Source: Saprospiraceae bacterium
Lineage (GTDB): Bacteria; Bacteroidota; Bacteroidia; Chitinophagales; Saprospiraceae
Assembly (NCBI GenBank): GCA_016720635.1
Contig: JADKKF010000002.1
Location: 276,001 to 340,000 of the forward strand
Length of the DNA: 64,000 bases
Direction: 5' to 3'
Position numbers and translations under genes: made by a program. The notes beneath the pieces are model-generated. The model was not told the origin of the DNA, ran no database searches, and saw nothing but the letters and a program-made list of their open reading frames with translations. Shown here piece by piece: positions 29,928 through 38,761 of this stretch (position 1 is its first letter; the number at the start of each line of letters is the position of its first letter).

Positions 29928-31262
29928 ATGGAAAAACCACGGTTAAGTTTTTGGCAAATCTGGAATATGTGTTTTGGGTTTTTTGGTATCCAATTCGGAT
30001 GGACGCTCCAGATGAATAATATGAGTGCGATCTACCAGTATTTGGGTGCAGAGCCTGATAAAATAGCTGGATTATGGTTAGCGGCACCGATGACAGGATT
30101 GATTATTCAGCCTATTGTCGGTTATCTCAGCGATAGAACCTGGCATCCTAAGTTAGGAAGACGAAGGCCATATTTTATGGTTGGAGCAATTTTAAGTAGC
30201 ATTATGTTGTTGATTATGCCCAATTCACCCTCTGTGTGGATCGCTGCTGGGTCATTGTGGATATTGGACTCAAGTATCAATATCAGTATGGAGCCATTCC
30301 GTGCATTTGTAGGAGATAAATTGTCTGAAAAACAGCAATCTTTTGGTTATGCAATGCAAAGTATGTTTATCGGTGGAGCATCTTTTATTGCGGGATTTTT
30401 ACCCATGCTACTCAATAGATATTTTGGCATAAATAATGAAAGTGTAAATAATAGTATTCCAGATAATATCAGATGGTCGTTTTATATAGGAGCTATTGCA
30501 TTTTTCTTATCCGTATTATATACAGTATTAAGGGCGGACGAATATCCTCCAGATGAAAAAGAATTGGATAAATTGAGGGCTCAGAAAATAAGTCCAAAGG
30601 ATATCGTTAAAGAAATTTTCCAAGGAATCATCAATATGCCTTCAAATATGAAGCGATTGGCACTCGTACAATTTTTGACCTGGCCAGGACTTTTTTTAAT
30701 GTGGTTTTATTATACACCAAGTGTTGCCAACTATATATTCAAGGCGACAAGTACAAGCGACCCAAATTACACGAGCGGGGTTGAATTTGCGAATATGACG
30801 TATTCTATAGAGAACCTTGTGACCTTTTTGTTTTCATTTACATTGCCTTTTTGGGTTGGATTTTTAGGGAAAAGAAATACCCATATCGTTTGTCTGCTTA
30901 TTGGAGCATTGGGGTTATTTAGCATTCAGTACATTCATAGCCCCAATATGCTGTTTTTGACCATGGGAATGGTTGGGATAGCTTGGGCGTCAATTCTATC
31001 TATGCCTTATAGTTTGTTAGCTGGGACGTTACCGCCTCAAAAAATGGGATTCTACATGGGGGTTTTTAATTTTTTCATCGTAATTCCAGAGATATTAGCC
31101 TCTTTGTTTTTTGGATGGATTTTAAAAAATTGGCTTGATAACAACATGATGCTGGGCGTTGTAACAGGAGGTGTTCTAATGGCATTAGCTGCCTTGGCTT
31201 GTTTTTTTGTAAAAGAGAATGTGCCACAATTTCAAGAGGAGGGGTCCAAAATAAGTCATTAG
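29928..31262 (+). CDS. MFS sugar permease (SLC45/GPH-like)
   Basis: This 444-residue transporter has about 12 hydrophobic helices. It starts FWQIWNMCFGFFGIQFGW and has the loop 2-3 motif GYLSDRTWHPKLGRRRPYF (about 65-83), as in SLC45/sucrose-type and maltose permeases of Bacteroidota. It lies 5 bp after the second GH13 gene. In this locus it most likely brings maltose or glucose through the inner membrane by proton symport. It is the last gene of the locus, convergent with ruvC. Confidence 0.85.
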   Translation: MEKPRLSFWQIWNMCFGFFGIQFGWTLQMNNMSAIYQYLGAEPDKIAGLWLAAPMTGLIIQPIVGYLSDRTWHPKLGRRRPYFMVGAILSSIMLLIMPNSPSVWIAAGSLWILDSSINISMEPFRAFVGDKLSEKQQSFGYAMQSMFIGGASFIAGFLPMLLNRYFGINNESVNNSIPDNIRWSFYIGAIAFFLSVLYTVLRADEYPPDEKELDKLRAQKISPKDIVKEIFQGIINMPSNMKRLALVQFLTWPGLFLMWFYYTPSVANYIFKATSTSDPNYTSGVEFANMTYSIENLVTFLFSFTLPFWVGFLGKRNTHIVCLLIGALGLFSIQYIHSPNMLFLTMGMVGIAWASILSMPYSLLAGTLPPQKMGFYMGVFNFFIVIPEILASLFFGWILKNWLDNNMMLGVVTGGVLMALAALACFFVKENVPQFQEEGSKISH

Positions 31263-31333
31263 AATTCGAGAAAAGTAAATTCTTGATTTCTTTATCCAAC
31301 CGATTTGCTCCTAACTTGCATTTTGCAAGTTGG

Positions 31334-31900
31334 TTATTTGATGGCTTTTACTTTGGTGGTTACTTTCTCTTCATTGGCTTTTGCGTACGAGGACCAACCG
31401 CTATATTTTTTACCTGTAGTTACTTTACTATTTCCTTGAAAATAATGGCAAACAGCAACACTCAATGCATCCGAAGCATCTAAATATGCATGATCCATGG
31501 GTGTATTTAATATTCTCTCAAGCATCGCAGCTACTTGTTCTTTTGAAGCATTTCCGTTGCCCGTTACGCTTTGTTTGATTTTTTTTGGAGAATATTCAAA
31601 TGTTGGTAACCCTTTTTGGAATCCTACCGCTATGGCTACTCCTTGCGCTCTTCCTAGCTTTAACATAGACTGTACGTTTTTACCAAAAAAAGGTGCTTCA
31701 ATGGCCATTACCGTTGGTTTGTATAGAGTGATCATTTCCTCAACTCTTGTACATATCATTCCGAGCTTTTGATGTGCATCGTCTAGGTAATCTAGTCTAA
31801 TGACGCCCATATGAACTAGCTTTAAGTTTTTATTTTCTGAATCAATGATTGCGAACCCCAATATATTGGTACCCGGATCTATTCCCAATATTCTGGACAT
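31334..31900 (-). CDS. ruvC: Holliday junction endonuclease RuvC
   Basis: A 188-residue RuvC with the RNase H-like fold. GIDPGTNILGFAII has the first catalytic aspartate (D7), AIEAPFFGKN the glutamate, and DASDALSVAVCH the C-terminal acidic residues. It resolves Holliday junctions with RuvAB during recombination and repair. A basic C-terminal tail rich in lysine is slightly longer than in the E. coli protein. It starts 2 bp after the S9 peptidase stop, so both come from one transcript. Confidence 0.95.
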   Translation of the reverse strand: MSRILGIDPGTNILGFAIIDSENKNLKLVHMGVIRLDYLDDAHQKLGMICTRVEEMITLYKPTVMAIEAPFFGKNVQSMLKLGRAQGVAIAVGFQKGLPTFEYSPKKIKQSVTGNGNASKEQVAAMLERILNTPMDHAYLDASDALSVAVCHYFQGNSKVTTGKKYSGWSSYAKANEEKVTTKVKAIK

Positions 31901-31902
31901 AG

Positions 31903-34062
31903 TTATAATTTTTCTTTTATAAAGGAGGTCATTTTAGTAAATAAATGAAGCCGCGTATTTCCTCCTGAAATTCCATGATTTTTGTTGGGATAAAAGTAAG
32001 TATCGAATTGTTTATTGGCTTTGACAAGCGCAACCACCATTTCGGCAGTATTTTGAAAATGAACATTATCGTCCGCCATGCCATGAATTAGCAAATAATT
32101 GCCCTTTAGTTTATCAGCAAAATAAACAGGAGAGTTATCTCTGTACCCAGCCTCGTTGTCTTTTTCGTCCCTCATATATCGCTCCGTGTATATAGAATCG
32201 TACCACTTCCAGTTGGTAACTGGTGCCACAGCAATCGCCGCTTTAAACACGTCGCTGCCCTTAAAGAGGCAAAGCGAAGACATGTAGCCGCCATAGCTCC
32301 AGCCAAAAATTCCTATCCTTTTTTTATCGACAAAATCCCACTCAGCGATCGATTTAGCGGCATCAATTTGGTCATTTGTTTCTAGATTTCCTAGCTGTAG
32401 ATAGGTTTGTTTTTTGAAAAATTCTCCTCTTCCTCCTGTTCCTCTATTGTCCACACAAACTACAATATACCCATTCTGACTTAACATTTGAAACCACCAA
32501 TAATTACCTCCGTGCCAATTGTCAATAACCTGTTGGCTACCTGGACCACCATACAAAAACATAAAAACTGGATAGTGTTTTTGTGGGTCAAAATCACGGG
32601 GTTTTATCATCCATGCGTTTAGTTTTTCTTTATTTCTGTTGGAAAATTGAAGAAACTCTATGGGTTGGGTTCCAAATTGTTTTTGTAATTCGCCTATCTT
32701 TTCATTGTCTTCAATGCCCCGTATTTTATTACCATTGTTGTCCAAAACCTCATAAGAAGCAGCTTTGTTGATAGTACTGAATGTATTCACCCAGTATTTA
32801 TAGGTAGAACTAAATTGAGCATTATTATCACCTACTGATTTTGAAATCATCGTTTTCACATCATTATTCAAGTCTATTTTATAAATCTCTCTTTGCATGG
32901 GCGAAATTTCTGCGGCTTGGTAATATAAGGTATTTGACTTTTGGTCCAACCCGTACAAATTCGTGACTTCATAATCACCTCGTGTCAATTGCTTGATTAT
33001 TTTTCCATCCATCCCATAAAGATATACGTGGTTAAAACCAGAGAGTTCACTGGTCCAAAGAAATTCTTTCCCGTTTTCAAGAAAAGTCAAATTATCATGG
33101 AGGTCAATATAATATTTGTTATTTTCTTCCATCAAAAGCCGTGTTGAACCAGTTTTTGCATCCACCAAGATTAACTCTAAGTGATTTTGCCACCGATTCA
33201 TCCTGGTTACGCAAAGCACATTTGGATCTTGAGTCCATTTTATTCTAGGTATGTATTGATCTGGGTTTTGGCCTAAGTTTATTTTTATGGTTTTTTTTGA
33301 CTTTGTGTCATAAATAAATAGGTCAACGATGGCATTCTTTTCTCCCACTTTTGGATACTTGAAAGAATACGAATCTGGATATACCCCATCATTGAAATAT
33401 TCCATTGTAAATTGTTTTACCTCTTTTTCGTTGAATTTTAAAAAGGCTATTTTTTGACCATCTTTATTCCATTCGAAAGCCCTTGTTAAAACGAACTCTT
33501 CTTCATATACCCAGTCAGAGGCACCATTTATAATTTCTTTTTTCTTGCCATCTGTGGTTATTCTATTAATCTTACTGGTGGATAGGTCTTTATAATAAAG
33601 GTCGTTATTAAATACATAACCAACTTTTGTACCCTGGAGATTAAAGTGCGAATATTGGACTTTTTGTTGTCCAGCCAGTGGCTCAAGTTTCTTTTTTACA
33701 CGATCGAAAATATAGTTAATTGAAGTGTAGCTATGGCGATAGATTGGTTCTATTTCGGTTTCAAGCATTATTAATTGCTCGTTACTACTCAGCGCATATG
33801 AATTAATATTTGATAGCCCATTGTAGTTGGCAAAATTAAATAGCGTGTCAGTTAGTAGCCCAGTTTCGATGGAGTAACCATTTATTTTACCCTCCTCGAG
33901 TCTAGTAAAAGTTTTTCCGTCATTCAAAAAATTAAAGCCAGCAACGTAATTTGTCCTAAAAGTTCCTTTTTGAAAGATATCCTCAAGCGTAATCGAGTTT
34001 TGTCCCCAGCTTATTTGGACGTATAAAAAATATATACAACCCAAGACAAATACTTTTTTCAT
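31903..34062 (-). CDS. S9 family dipeptidyl-peptidase IV-like enzyme
   Basis: A 719-residue exported serine peptidase with a signal peptide (MKKVFVLGCIYFLYVQISWG), an eight-bladed beta-propeller (about 40-470) and an alpha/beta-hydrolase domain. The nucleophile is S589 in GWSYGGYM; HGMADDNVH provides the aspartate and KNHGIS the histidine. The propeller has DWVYEEEF, which matches the double-glutamate motif that binds the substrate N-terminus in DPP IV. It therefore likely removes Xaa-Pro dipeptides in the periplasm. The frame extends 24 codons upstream from a TTG, but the ATG at 34062 begins the signal peptide. Confidence 0.9.
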   Translation of the reverse strand: MKKVFVLGCIYFLYVQISWGQNSITLEDIFQKGTFRTNYVAGFNFLNDGKTFTRLEEGKINGYSIETGLLTDTLFNFANYNGLSNINSYALSSNEQLIMLETEIEPIYRHSYTSINYIFDRVKKKLEPLAGQQKVQYSHFNLQGTKVGYVFNNDLYYKDLSTSKINRITTDGKKKEIINGASDWVYEEEFVLTRAFEWNKDGQKIAFLKFNEKEVKQFTMEYFNDGVYPDSYSFKYPKVGEKNAIVDLFIYDTKSKKTIKINLGQNPDQYIPRIKWTQDPNVLCVTRMNRWQNHLELILVDAKTGSTRLLMEENNKYYIDLHDNLTFLENGKEFLWTSELSGFNHVYLYGMDGKIIKQLTRGDYEVTNLYGLDQKSNTLYYQAAEISPMQREIYKIDLNNDVKTMISKSVGDNNAQFSSTYKYWVNTFSTINKAASYEVLDNNGNKIRGIEDNEKIGELQKQFGTQPIEFLQFSNRNKEKLNAWMIKPRDFDPQKHYPVFMFLYGGPGSQQVIDNWHGGNYWWFQMLSQNGYIVVCVDNRGTGGRGEFFKKQTYLQLGNLETNDQIDAAKSIAEWDFVDKKRIGIFGWSYGGYMSSLCLFKGSDVFKAAIAVAPVTNWKWYDSIYTERYMRDEKDNEAGYRDNSPVYFADKLKGNYLLIHGMADDNVHFQNTAEMVVALVKANKQFDTYFYPNKNHGISGGNTRLHLFTKMTSFIKEKL

Positions 34063-34151
34063 TGAAACCAAATTATGAATGTGTAATAATATTAGAAAAG
34101 CCATAGGCATAATGATGGTAGTCAAGCCTATCAATTATGAAAATTTATAAG

Positions 34152-34181
34152 CAAAGTTAATAATAACCCTAAGTTCGACAA
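34152..34181 (-). promoter_or_regulatory. Promoter of the S9 peptidase-ruvC operon
   Basis: On the minus strand TTG (34181-34179) is followed after 19 nt by TAACTTTG (34159-34152), an exact TAnnTTTG box. The leader to the ATG at 34062 would be about 80 nt. Confidence 0.5.
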
Positions 34182-34206
34182 GTAAAATTTATGAAATAGC
34201 CTCATA

Positions 34207-37200
34207 CTAAAAATCTAAACCCATTGACAAATGGAATCTTGGCGAAGTTATTTTATTGGTCTCTATACCCCATGCATAGTCAGCCCTTAGGAAATAACCA
34301 AAAATATTTGCCCTCATTCCAAATCCATAACCAAGTACGATTGGGTTTCGATAGTAATTTACCTTTAGATAGATTGAAGGTGGATTTTCTATTAGGACTG
34401 TATTTGACGGATTTTTATTGTTGAATGGTGCAGGGCCTGTCCAAGCTGTTCCGCCGTCGAGAAAACCAACGGCTTGTATGCTTCTCAAAAAGGCTGACCG
34501 AAGTGGTTTTTGACTCAAATATTTTAAAAATGGAACCCTCAGTTCAATGTTGAAAATCCCATAGGTAGTCCCATTTCGAATATTGTATTCGAATCCACGT
34601 AGATTTGGAGCGGTAACTTGATATGCTAAAGCTACATCTACTGGATGAGGTATATTTGAATTAAATCTTGGAAAAAGCCAATTGTCGGTTCCACCGATAT
34701 AGTGTAATATTCGCTCAGTACCAAAAGAGTATGCACCCGCAAACCTACCTGCCAAAATGCTATGCCTGTCTAATCTCAAAAAGTGACGGATGTCAATGCC
34801 CAAAATACCAGTATAACCTTTCTGAAAATCAAAATCTAAAGTCCCTAGATTGACCGATAACGGCTTTATCGTCTCCAAATAAATCTTGGCCTTTGTACCA
34901 TAATTTATATTGATATCCACATCGATCGAATTGTCATAGACATAACTGAGCTGAATTCCAAGACGCTGGTTTAACAAGTCAGGGGCCTCCAGCGACACAA
35001 AATCAGAAGCCAAAGGCGTGAATTTATCTTGGCGGATGGTACTTATCGCGCGTAAGCTTTGATGAACATCGAAAGCATACTTCAATGTATATTGACCCAA
35101 TAGTGTAACTGTTTTGGCTCGATAGGTTATGATTCCGCTGGAACCTATATTTTCATTGAGTACTTTTCTGTATAAGGTATATTGGTGGTCAAAACGATGT
35201 TTCAAATCCTCAAAGGTTAAAAAGATCTCAGAACCGTTGAAACTGGTCGGAATTCTTACCCCACCTTCGAAAATATAGTTTTCAAGGAGGTCTTTCCATT
35301 TGGCTTTGGCTAGAATCCCTAATGGTGCAGTGTTAAAATCGGATGGTCGATTGATAAAACTGTTTAATCCTCCAAATAAAGGATTATTATCTATGGTCGT
35401 ATTAAAATCAAGTAGTCGAAATCGCAGTCTATATGGGACGACTTTAAGCGGATCTATTCTGTATAAGCCGTTGGCGTTCAATATCTCAGGGACATTGGAT
35501 GTGTTTTCAATGATAGGTGTTTGGTTAGGATTTTCACCATTGATGATGAAGGGTGTCTCCTCCCGCTTTTGTTCTATATTGTCAAATGGTGTCTGAAAAT
35601 ATAAATTGGGGTTGGTTTCGCTGAGGGTATCCAAACTTTCAATAAACGGATCCTTGGGTTTGGTATAGGGTTTTATTTTTATTTGATCAGGTCTTAATTG
35701 CTTTATTGTTGGTGATCTTTTTTCTTGCATAAATGCAGTGAGTTGAACGGAATCGGCTGATACAAACAAAGAATCTTTCGCCGAAACAACAAAACTTCTA
35801 CCCCGAATTTCACTCACCAAAAACTGTGGGGAAAAGTTATAAACAGGAGTATTTAGTTTTGAAAAAAATTGATTTTCAAGCCGTAATTGCAAAATCGATA
35901 GAGGCTCTTGGCGTTCTATTTCCCAGCTTTTAGGTATGGTGTCCGTACTCGATATGATGCGATAGGTTCCATCTCTTAGCAGAATTCTTTCGAATCTTAG
36001 TTTATCATATCCATCGATGGAACTAACAAGCAGAGACTTTATCCCTGTTTGATCGGTCAAATAACCAAGTTCAGTCGAAGAGTTTTGTCTAGGTTTTCTT
36101 TCGTTTATCTGTGGAGTTTCAGATAATCGTTGCAGTTGAGGCCATTTAGCATCCAATTGATAATAAAAAAGGTCAAAACTAGGATTTACAAGGATCGTAT
36201 CAGGAATGACTTTTTTTAATTCTGTATCTGGACGATTGGAGCTAAAAACCAATCCTTTGGCCCCTTGAAAGTTTAATATTTTAACATCTAAATCATCAAA
36301 AATGTCATTGGTAAGGTTCTCGATGCTATTATTTTTTATATTGTAATAATACAGGTCTGTAAATTGCTCACCCAAGGCAGAAAGGACCAAGCCTTTATTT
36401 TCATCAAAATCAAAAGCAAAAATTCTTTGTAATTTTTCGGGAAGTTTTATTTTGTATCTAGCTTTTTTCTCCTTTAAATCATAGTAATAAAACCACCATC
36501 GATCTCTTTTATTAAAAACAACCCCAAGAGCCTTGTGATTAGCTGTCCAAGCGATAAGGGGCATTTGAAAATCTTCTTGTTGGACATTGTTGCGATGCCC
36601 AAAACACAATATGTTTTTTGTTTTTTTTGACTTTAGGTCGAGTAGTTTTACAAAGGTCTTGTCCATATGGTTAAGAACCATTGCAGCAAGATTATTTTCT
36701 TTGTTTTCCTCTATCTGAGTGATTTTGAAGCCTCTTTTAGCTTTGTAAAAAGCATCATTTTTTATAGAAATTGAAGCTAACTTTGCTTCATCGTTTAAAT
36801 AAAAAGTTGAATAATACTCCCACATTTTATTGATTTCATTTTCAAAACTATTGCCAAGGACGTAAAGAAAACTACTCTCAATGTTTTTATTTATTCTCGC
36901 GACATATAGAATATTGGGTATTTCGATTTCGCCATGAAAATCAGCAATATACTTCCAAAATGCTTTTCCAGCAGTTCTGCCATCATTCGCCATCCAGCGA
37001 TTAAAATTTTTATATTGTTGGTGCAGAAAAACCTCGCGTGTGAGATTATCATCCTCGATGGTCCAGCGATCGCCAATATAAGAGACCAGACCATCTACGA
37101 ACCAATTGGGGATTATTGGGGTATTGTTATTTTGTAATGCTTGTTTCCACTCGGCACCATAAAACATGTTTTGTATGAAGGCTTCCGCTATGCCTTCGCG

Positions 37201-37674
37201 GATCTGTGTCCGCAGATTATTCATATCTCCATTATAAAAGACAAAAATTCTATTTCCCTCGACTTTTACCTTTCGTTTTTCTAGTATAAAGGCCTCCGAA
37301 ATTCCAATATTACTTTGTTTTATATCATTTAAATCACTAAAAACTAAAATGTCTAATTTATCATTTAATTTAAATTCTAAAAGTTTGATGAGTTCTTCAA
37401 AATCTTTTTCTGCATATTGTACCGTTTTGTAGCCTAAAGGTCTAGATTTTCCATAAAAATAGGTTACAAAATTTTGACTTTCAAAATAAATCCATTCGTC
37501 AAAATCGTCATTGAATTGGACTCTATTTTTTCCATATTCTACTTGTGAGACTTGGCTTAAGAGAGGGTGAGATGCTGCGAATACCAAAGTTGTAACCAGT
37601 AATAACACCAAGTCTATTTGGTAATATCGCCTAAATTTTTTCCAGCACACAAAGATTTGTTTTTTATTATTCAT
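34207..37674 (-). CDS. Large envelope protein: degenerate gluzincin domain, beta-propeller, BamA-like barrel
   Basis: A 1155-residue protein. A basic N-terminus and one hydrophobic segment (about 23-40) look like a long signal peptide. Residues about 50-205 resemble a peptidase-MA (gluzincin) domain, but the zinc motif HExxH is replaced by REGIA (from residue 159) and the downstream W-x-x-E-G motif reads WFVDG (near 191). The domain should therefore be inactive. The middle has repeated propeller-like strands. The last 350 or so residues look like a surface-antigen/BamA-type barrel (GVRIPTSFNGSEIFL, FLDGGTAW, GYGFGMRAN, ending LSMGLDF). It is probably an outer-membrane assembly or surface protein. 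The ATG at 37674 is preferred over a TTG 15 nt upstream. Confidence 0.6.
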   Translation of the reverse strand: MNNKKQIFVCWKKFRRYYQIDLVLLLVTTLVFAASHPLLSQVSQVEYGKNRVQFNDDFDEWIYFESQNFVTYFYGKSRPLGYKTVQYAEKDFEELIKLLEFKLNDKLDILVFSDLNDIKQSNIGISEAFILEKRKVKVEGNRIFVFYNGDMNNLRTQIREGIAEAFIQNMFYGAEWKQALQNNNTPIIPNWFVDGLVSYIGDRWTIEDDNLTREVFLHQQYKNFNRWMANDGRTAGKAFWKYIADFHGEIEIPNILYVARINKNIESSFLYVLGNSFENEINKMWEYYSTFYLNDEAKLASISIKNDAFYKAKRGFKITQIEENKENNLAAMVLNHMDKTFVKLLDLKSKKTKNILCFGHRNNVQQEDFQMPLIAWTANHKALGVVFNKRDRWWFYYYDLKEKKARYKIKLPEKLQRIFAFDFDENKGLVLSALGEQFTDLYYYNIKNNSIENLTNDIFDDLDVKILNFQGAKGLVFSSNRPDTELKKVIPDTILVNPSFDLFYYQLDAKWPQLQRLSETPQINERKPRQNSSTELGYLTDQTGIKSLLVSSIDGYDKLRFERILLRDGTYRIISSTDTIPKSWEIERQEPLSILQLRLENQFFSKLNTPVYNFSPQFLVSEIRGRSFVVSAKDSLFVSADSVQLTAFMQEKRSPTIKQLRPDQIKIKPYTKPKDPFIESLDTLSETNPNLYFQTPFDNIEQKREETPFIINGENPNQTPIIENTSNVPEILNANGLYRIDPLKVVPYRLRFRLLDFNTTIDNNPLFGGLNSFINRPSDFNTAPLGILAKAKWKDLLENYIFEGGVRIPTSFNGSEIFLTFEDLKHRFDHQYTLYRKVLNENIGSSGIITYRAKTVTLLGQYTLKYAFDVHQSLRAISTIRQDKFTPLASDFVSLEAPDLLNQRLGIQLSYVYDNSIDVDININYGTKAKIYLETIKPLSVNLGTLDFDFQKGYTGILGIDIRHFLRLDRHSILAGRFAGAYSFGTERILHYIGGTDNWLFPRFNSNIPHPVDVALAYQVTAPNLRGFEYNIRNGTTYGIFNIELRVPFLKYLSQKPLRSAFLRSIQAVGFLDGGTAWTGPAPFNNKNPSNTVLIENPPSIYLKVNYYRNPIVLGYGFGMRANIFGYFLRADYAWGIETNKITSPRFHLSMGLDF

Positions 37675-37845
37675 CCTATAAAATTCCAAAGTACCGCATT
37701 TTGCAAATAATGACTTTTATAAAAATATCAAAATCAATGAAAGTGAATTTCAATAAAATAAATTACTTTTGACAACAAATTTAGCGAATTAAACTTTCAA
37801 TATACTTTAAAGTCAATTTTTCTATCTGACATTTAACGAAAATTT

Positions 37846-38706
37846 ATGGTAAAATTATCAAAACTTCCTTTGCAAGCCTTGATTTACTCTGTGATATTAT
37901 TTTCTGGGTTTCTCACTTTGTCGAATTCAGGTGGTCGTGCAGCCGCTACAGGTCTAGGTAACACGGGTGCTCCTGGCGATCAATATATGGGGCAAAATCC
38001 AATATATTGTAATAATTGTCACGGCGGAAACGCTTATATACCTCAAGCCAATATTGCTGTTTTAGATTCTGCAACAAATCTGCCTGTATCATCTTATATA
38101 CCTAATACAACGTATAAAATAGTTACAACCGTTAGTTCTACCCTTGGTACTCCTAATAGATATGGATTTCAATTATGTGCAACTAAAGGAACTACAACGT
38201 CGGGTATAAATACTTGGCATAATCCTAGTGCAAATGCAAGAATCACCCCAACGAATGGAAAGACCTATGTGGAACATAATTTAAACAGTACCTCAGGAGT
38301 TTTTAACGTATATTGGAAAAGCCCACAATCGGGTACCGGAAGGGTGAATTTTTATAGTTGTGGGGTAGCATCCAATGGCAATGGGAACGACAATGGAGAT
38401 GGTGCAAAAAACACCTCATTATCTTTGTCTGAAAGTACAACTGCGACGAGCCAAGTATTAAATAATTTCGATAAAATTATAATTAAAAACACTATTGTTA
38501 AGGATGGAATAAATATAGACATCAAAGATTTGGATGTCGAGCATTATAATATTTATTTTGTTTCTATCGATGGACGGTCAATTTTTAAATCACCCATTAA
38601 AAATTTCATATCTTTAAATCAATTATCTGAAGGAGTGGTTTTCTACTATATCCTTGATAATACCAACAAAATAGTGGACAAAGGAAAATTATTGAAGTTA
38701 GAATAA
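37846..38706 (+). CDS. Choice-of-anchor-V domain protein with a CxxCH motif
   Basis: A 286-residue exported protein with a signal peptide or anchor (about 1-28), then the choice-of-anchor-V signature GNTGAPGDQ and CNNCHGG (C55, C58, H59). A Reeler-like beta domain follows (about 70-190). The last 75 residues, ending LSEGVVFYYILDN and KGKLLKLE, resemble a T9SS sorting domain, though the usual YPNP start is missing. CxxCH is a possible heme c site, but it is invariant in this family without proven heme. It is a stand-alone gene. Confidence 0.6.
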   Translation: MVKLSKLPLQALIYSVILFSGFLTLSNSGGRAAATGLGNTGAPGDQYMGQNPIYCNNCHGGNAYIPQANIAVLDSATNLPVSSYIPNTTYKIVTTVSSTLGTPNRYGFQLCATKGTTTSGINTWHNPSANARITPTNGKTYVEHNLNSTSGVFNVYWKSPQSGTGRVNFYSCGVASNGNGNDNGDGAKNTSLSLSESTTATSQVLNNFDKIIIKNTIVKDGINIDIKDLDVEHYNIYFVSIDGRSIFKSPIKNFISLNQLSEGVVFYYILDNTNKIVDKGKLLKLE

Positions 38707-38708
38707 AC

Positions 38709-38742
38709 TTTGGCGTTAAATTGTGTTATTATGATATCTTTG
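38709..38742 (+). promoter_or_regulatory. Promoter of the mnmG operon
   Basis: TTTG at 38709-38712 and TATCTTTG at 38735-38742 match the -33 and -7 elements of Bacteroidota promoters; the 22-nt spacing is one more than usual. AAGG just before the mnmG ATG may act in ribosome binding. Confidence 0.6.
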
Positions 38743-38761
38743 CGCAGTAAAAGTAAGGTAA

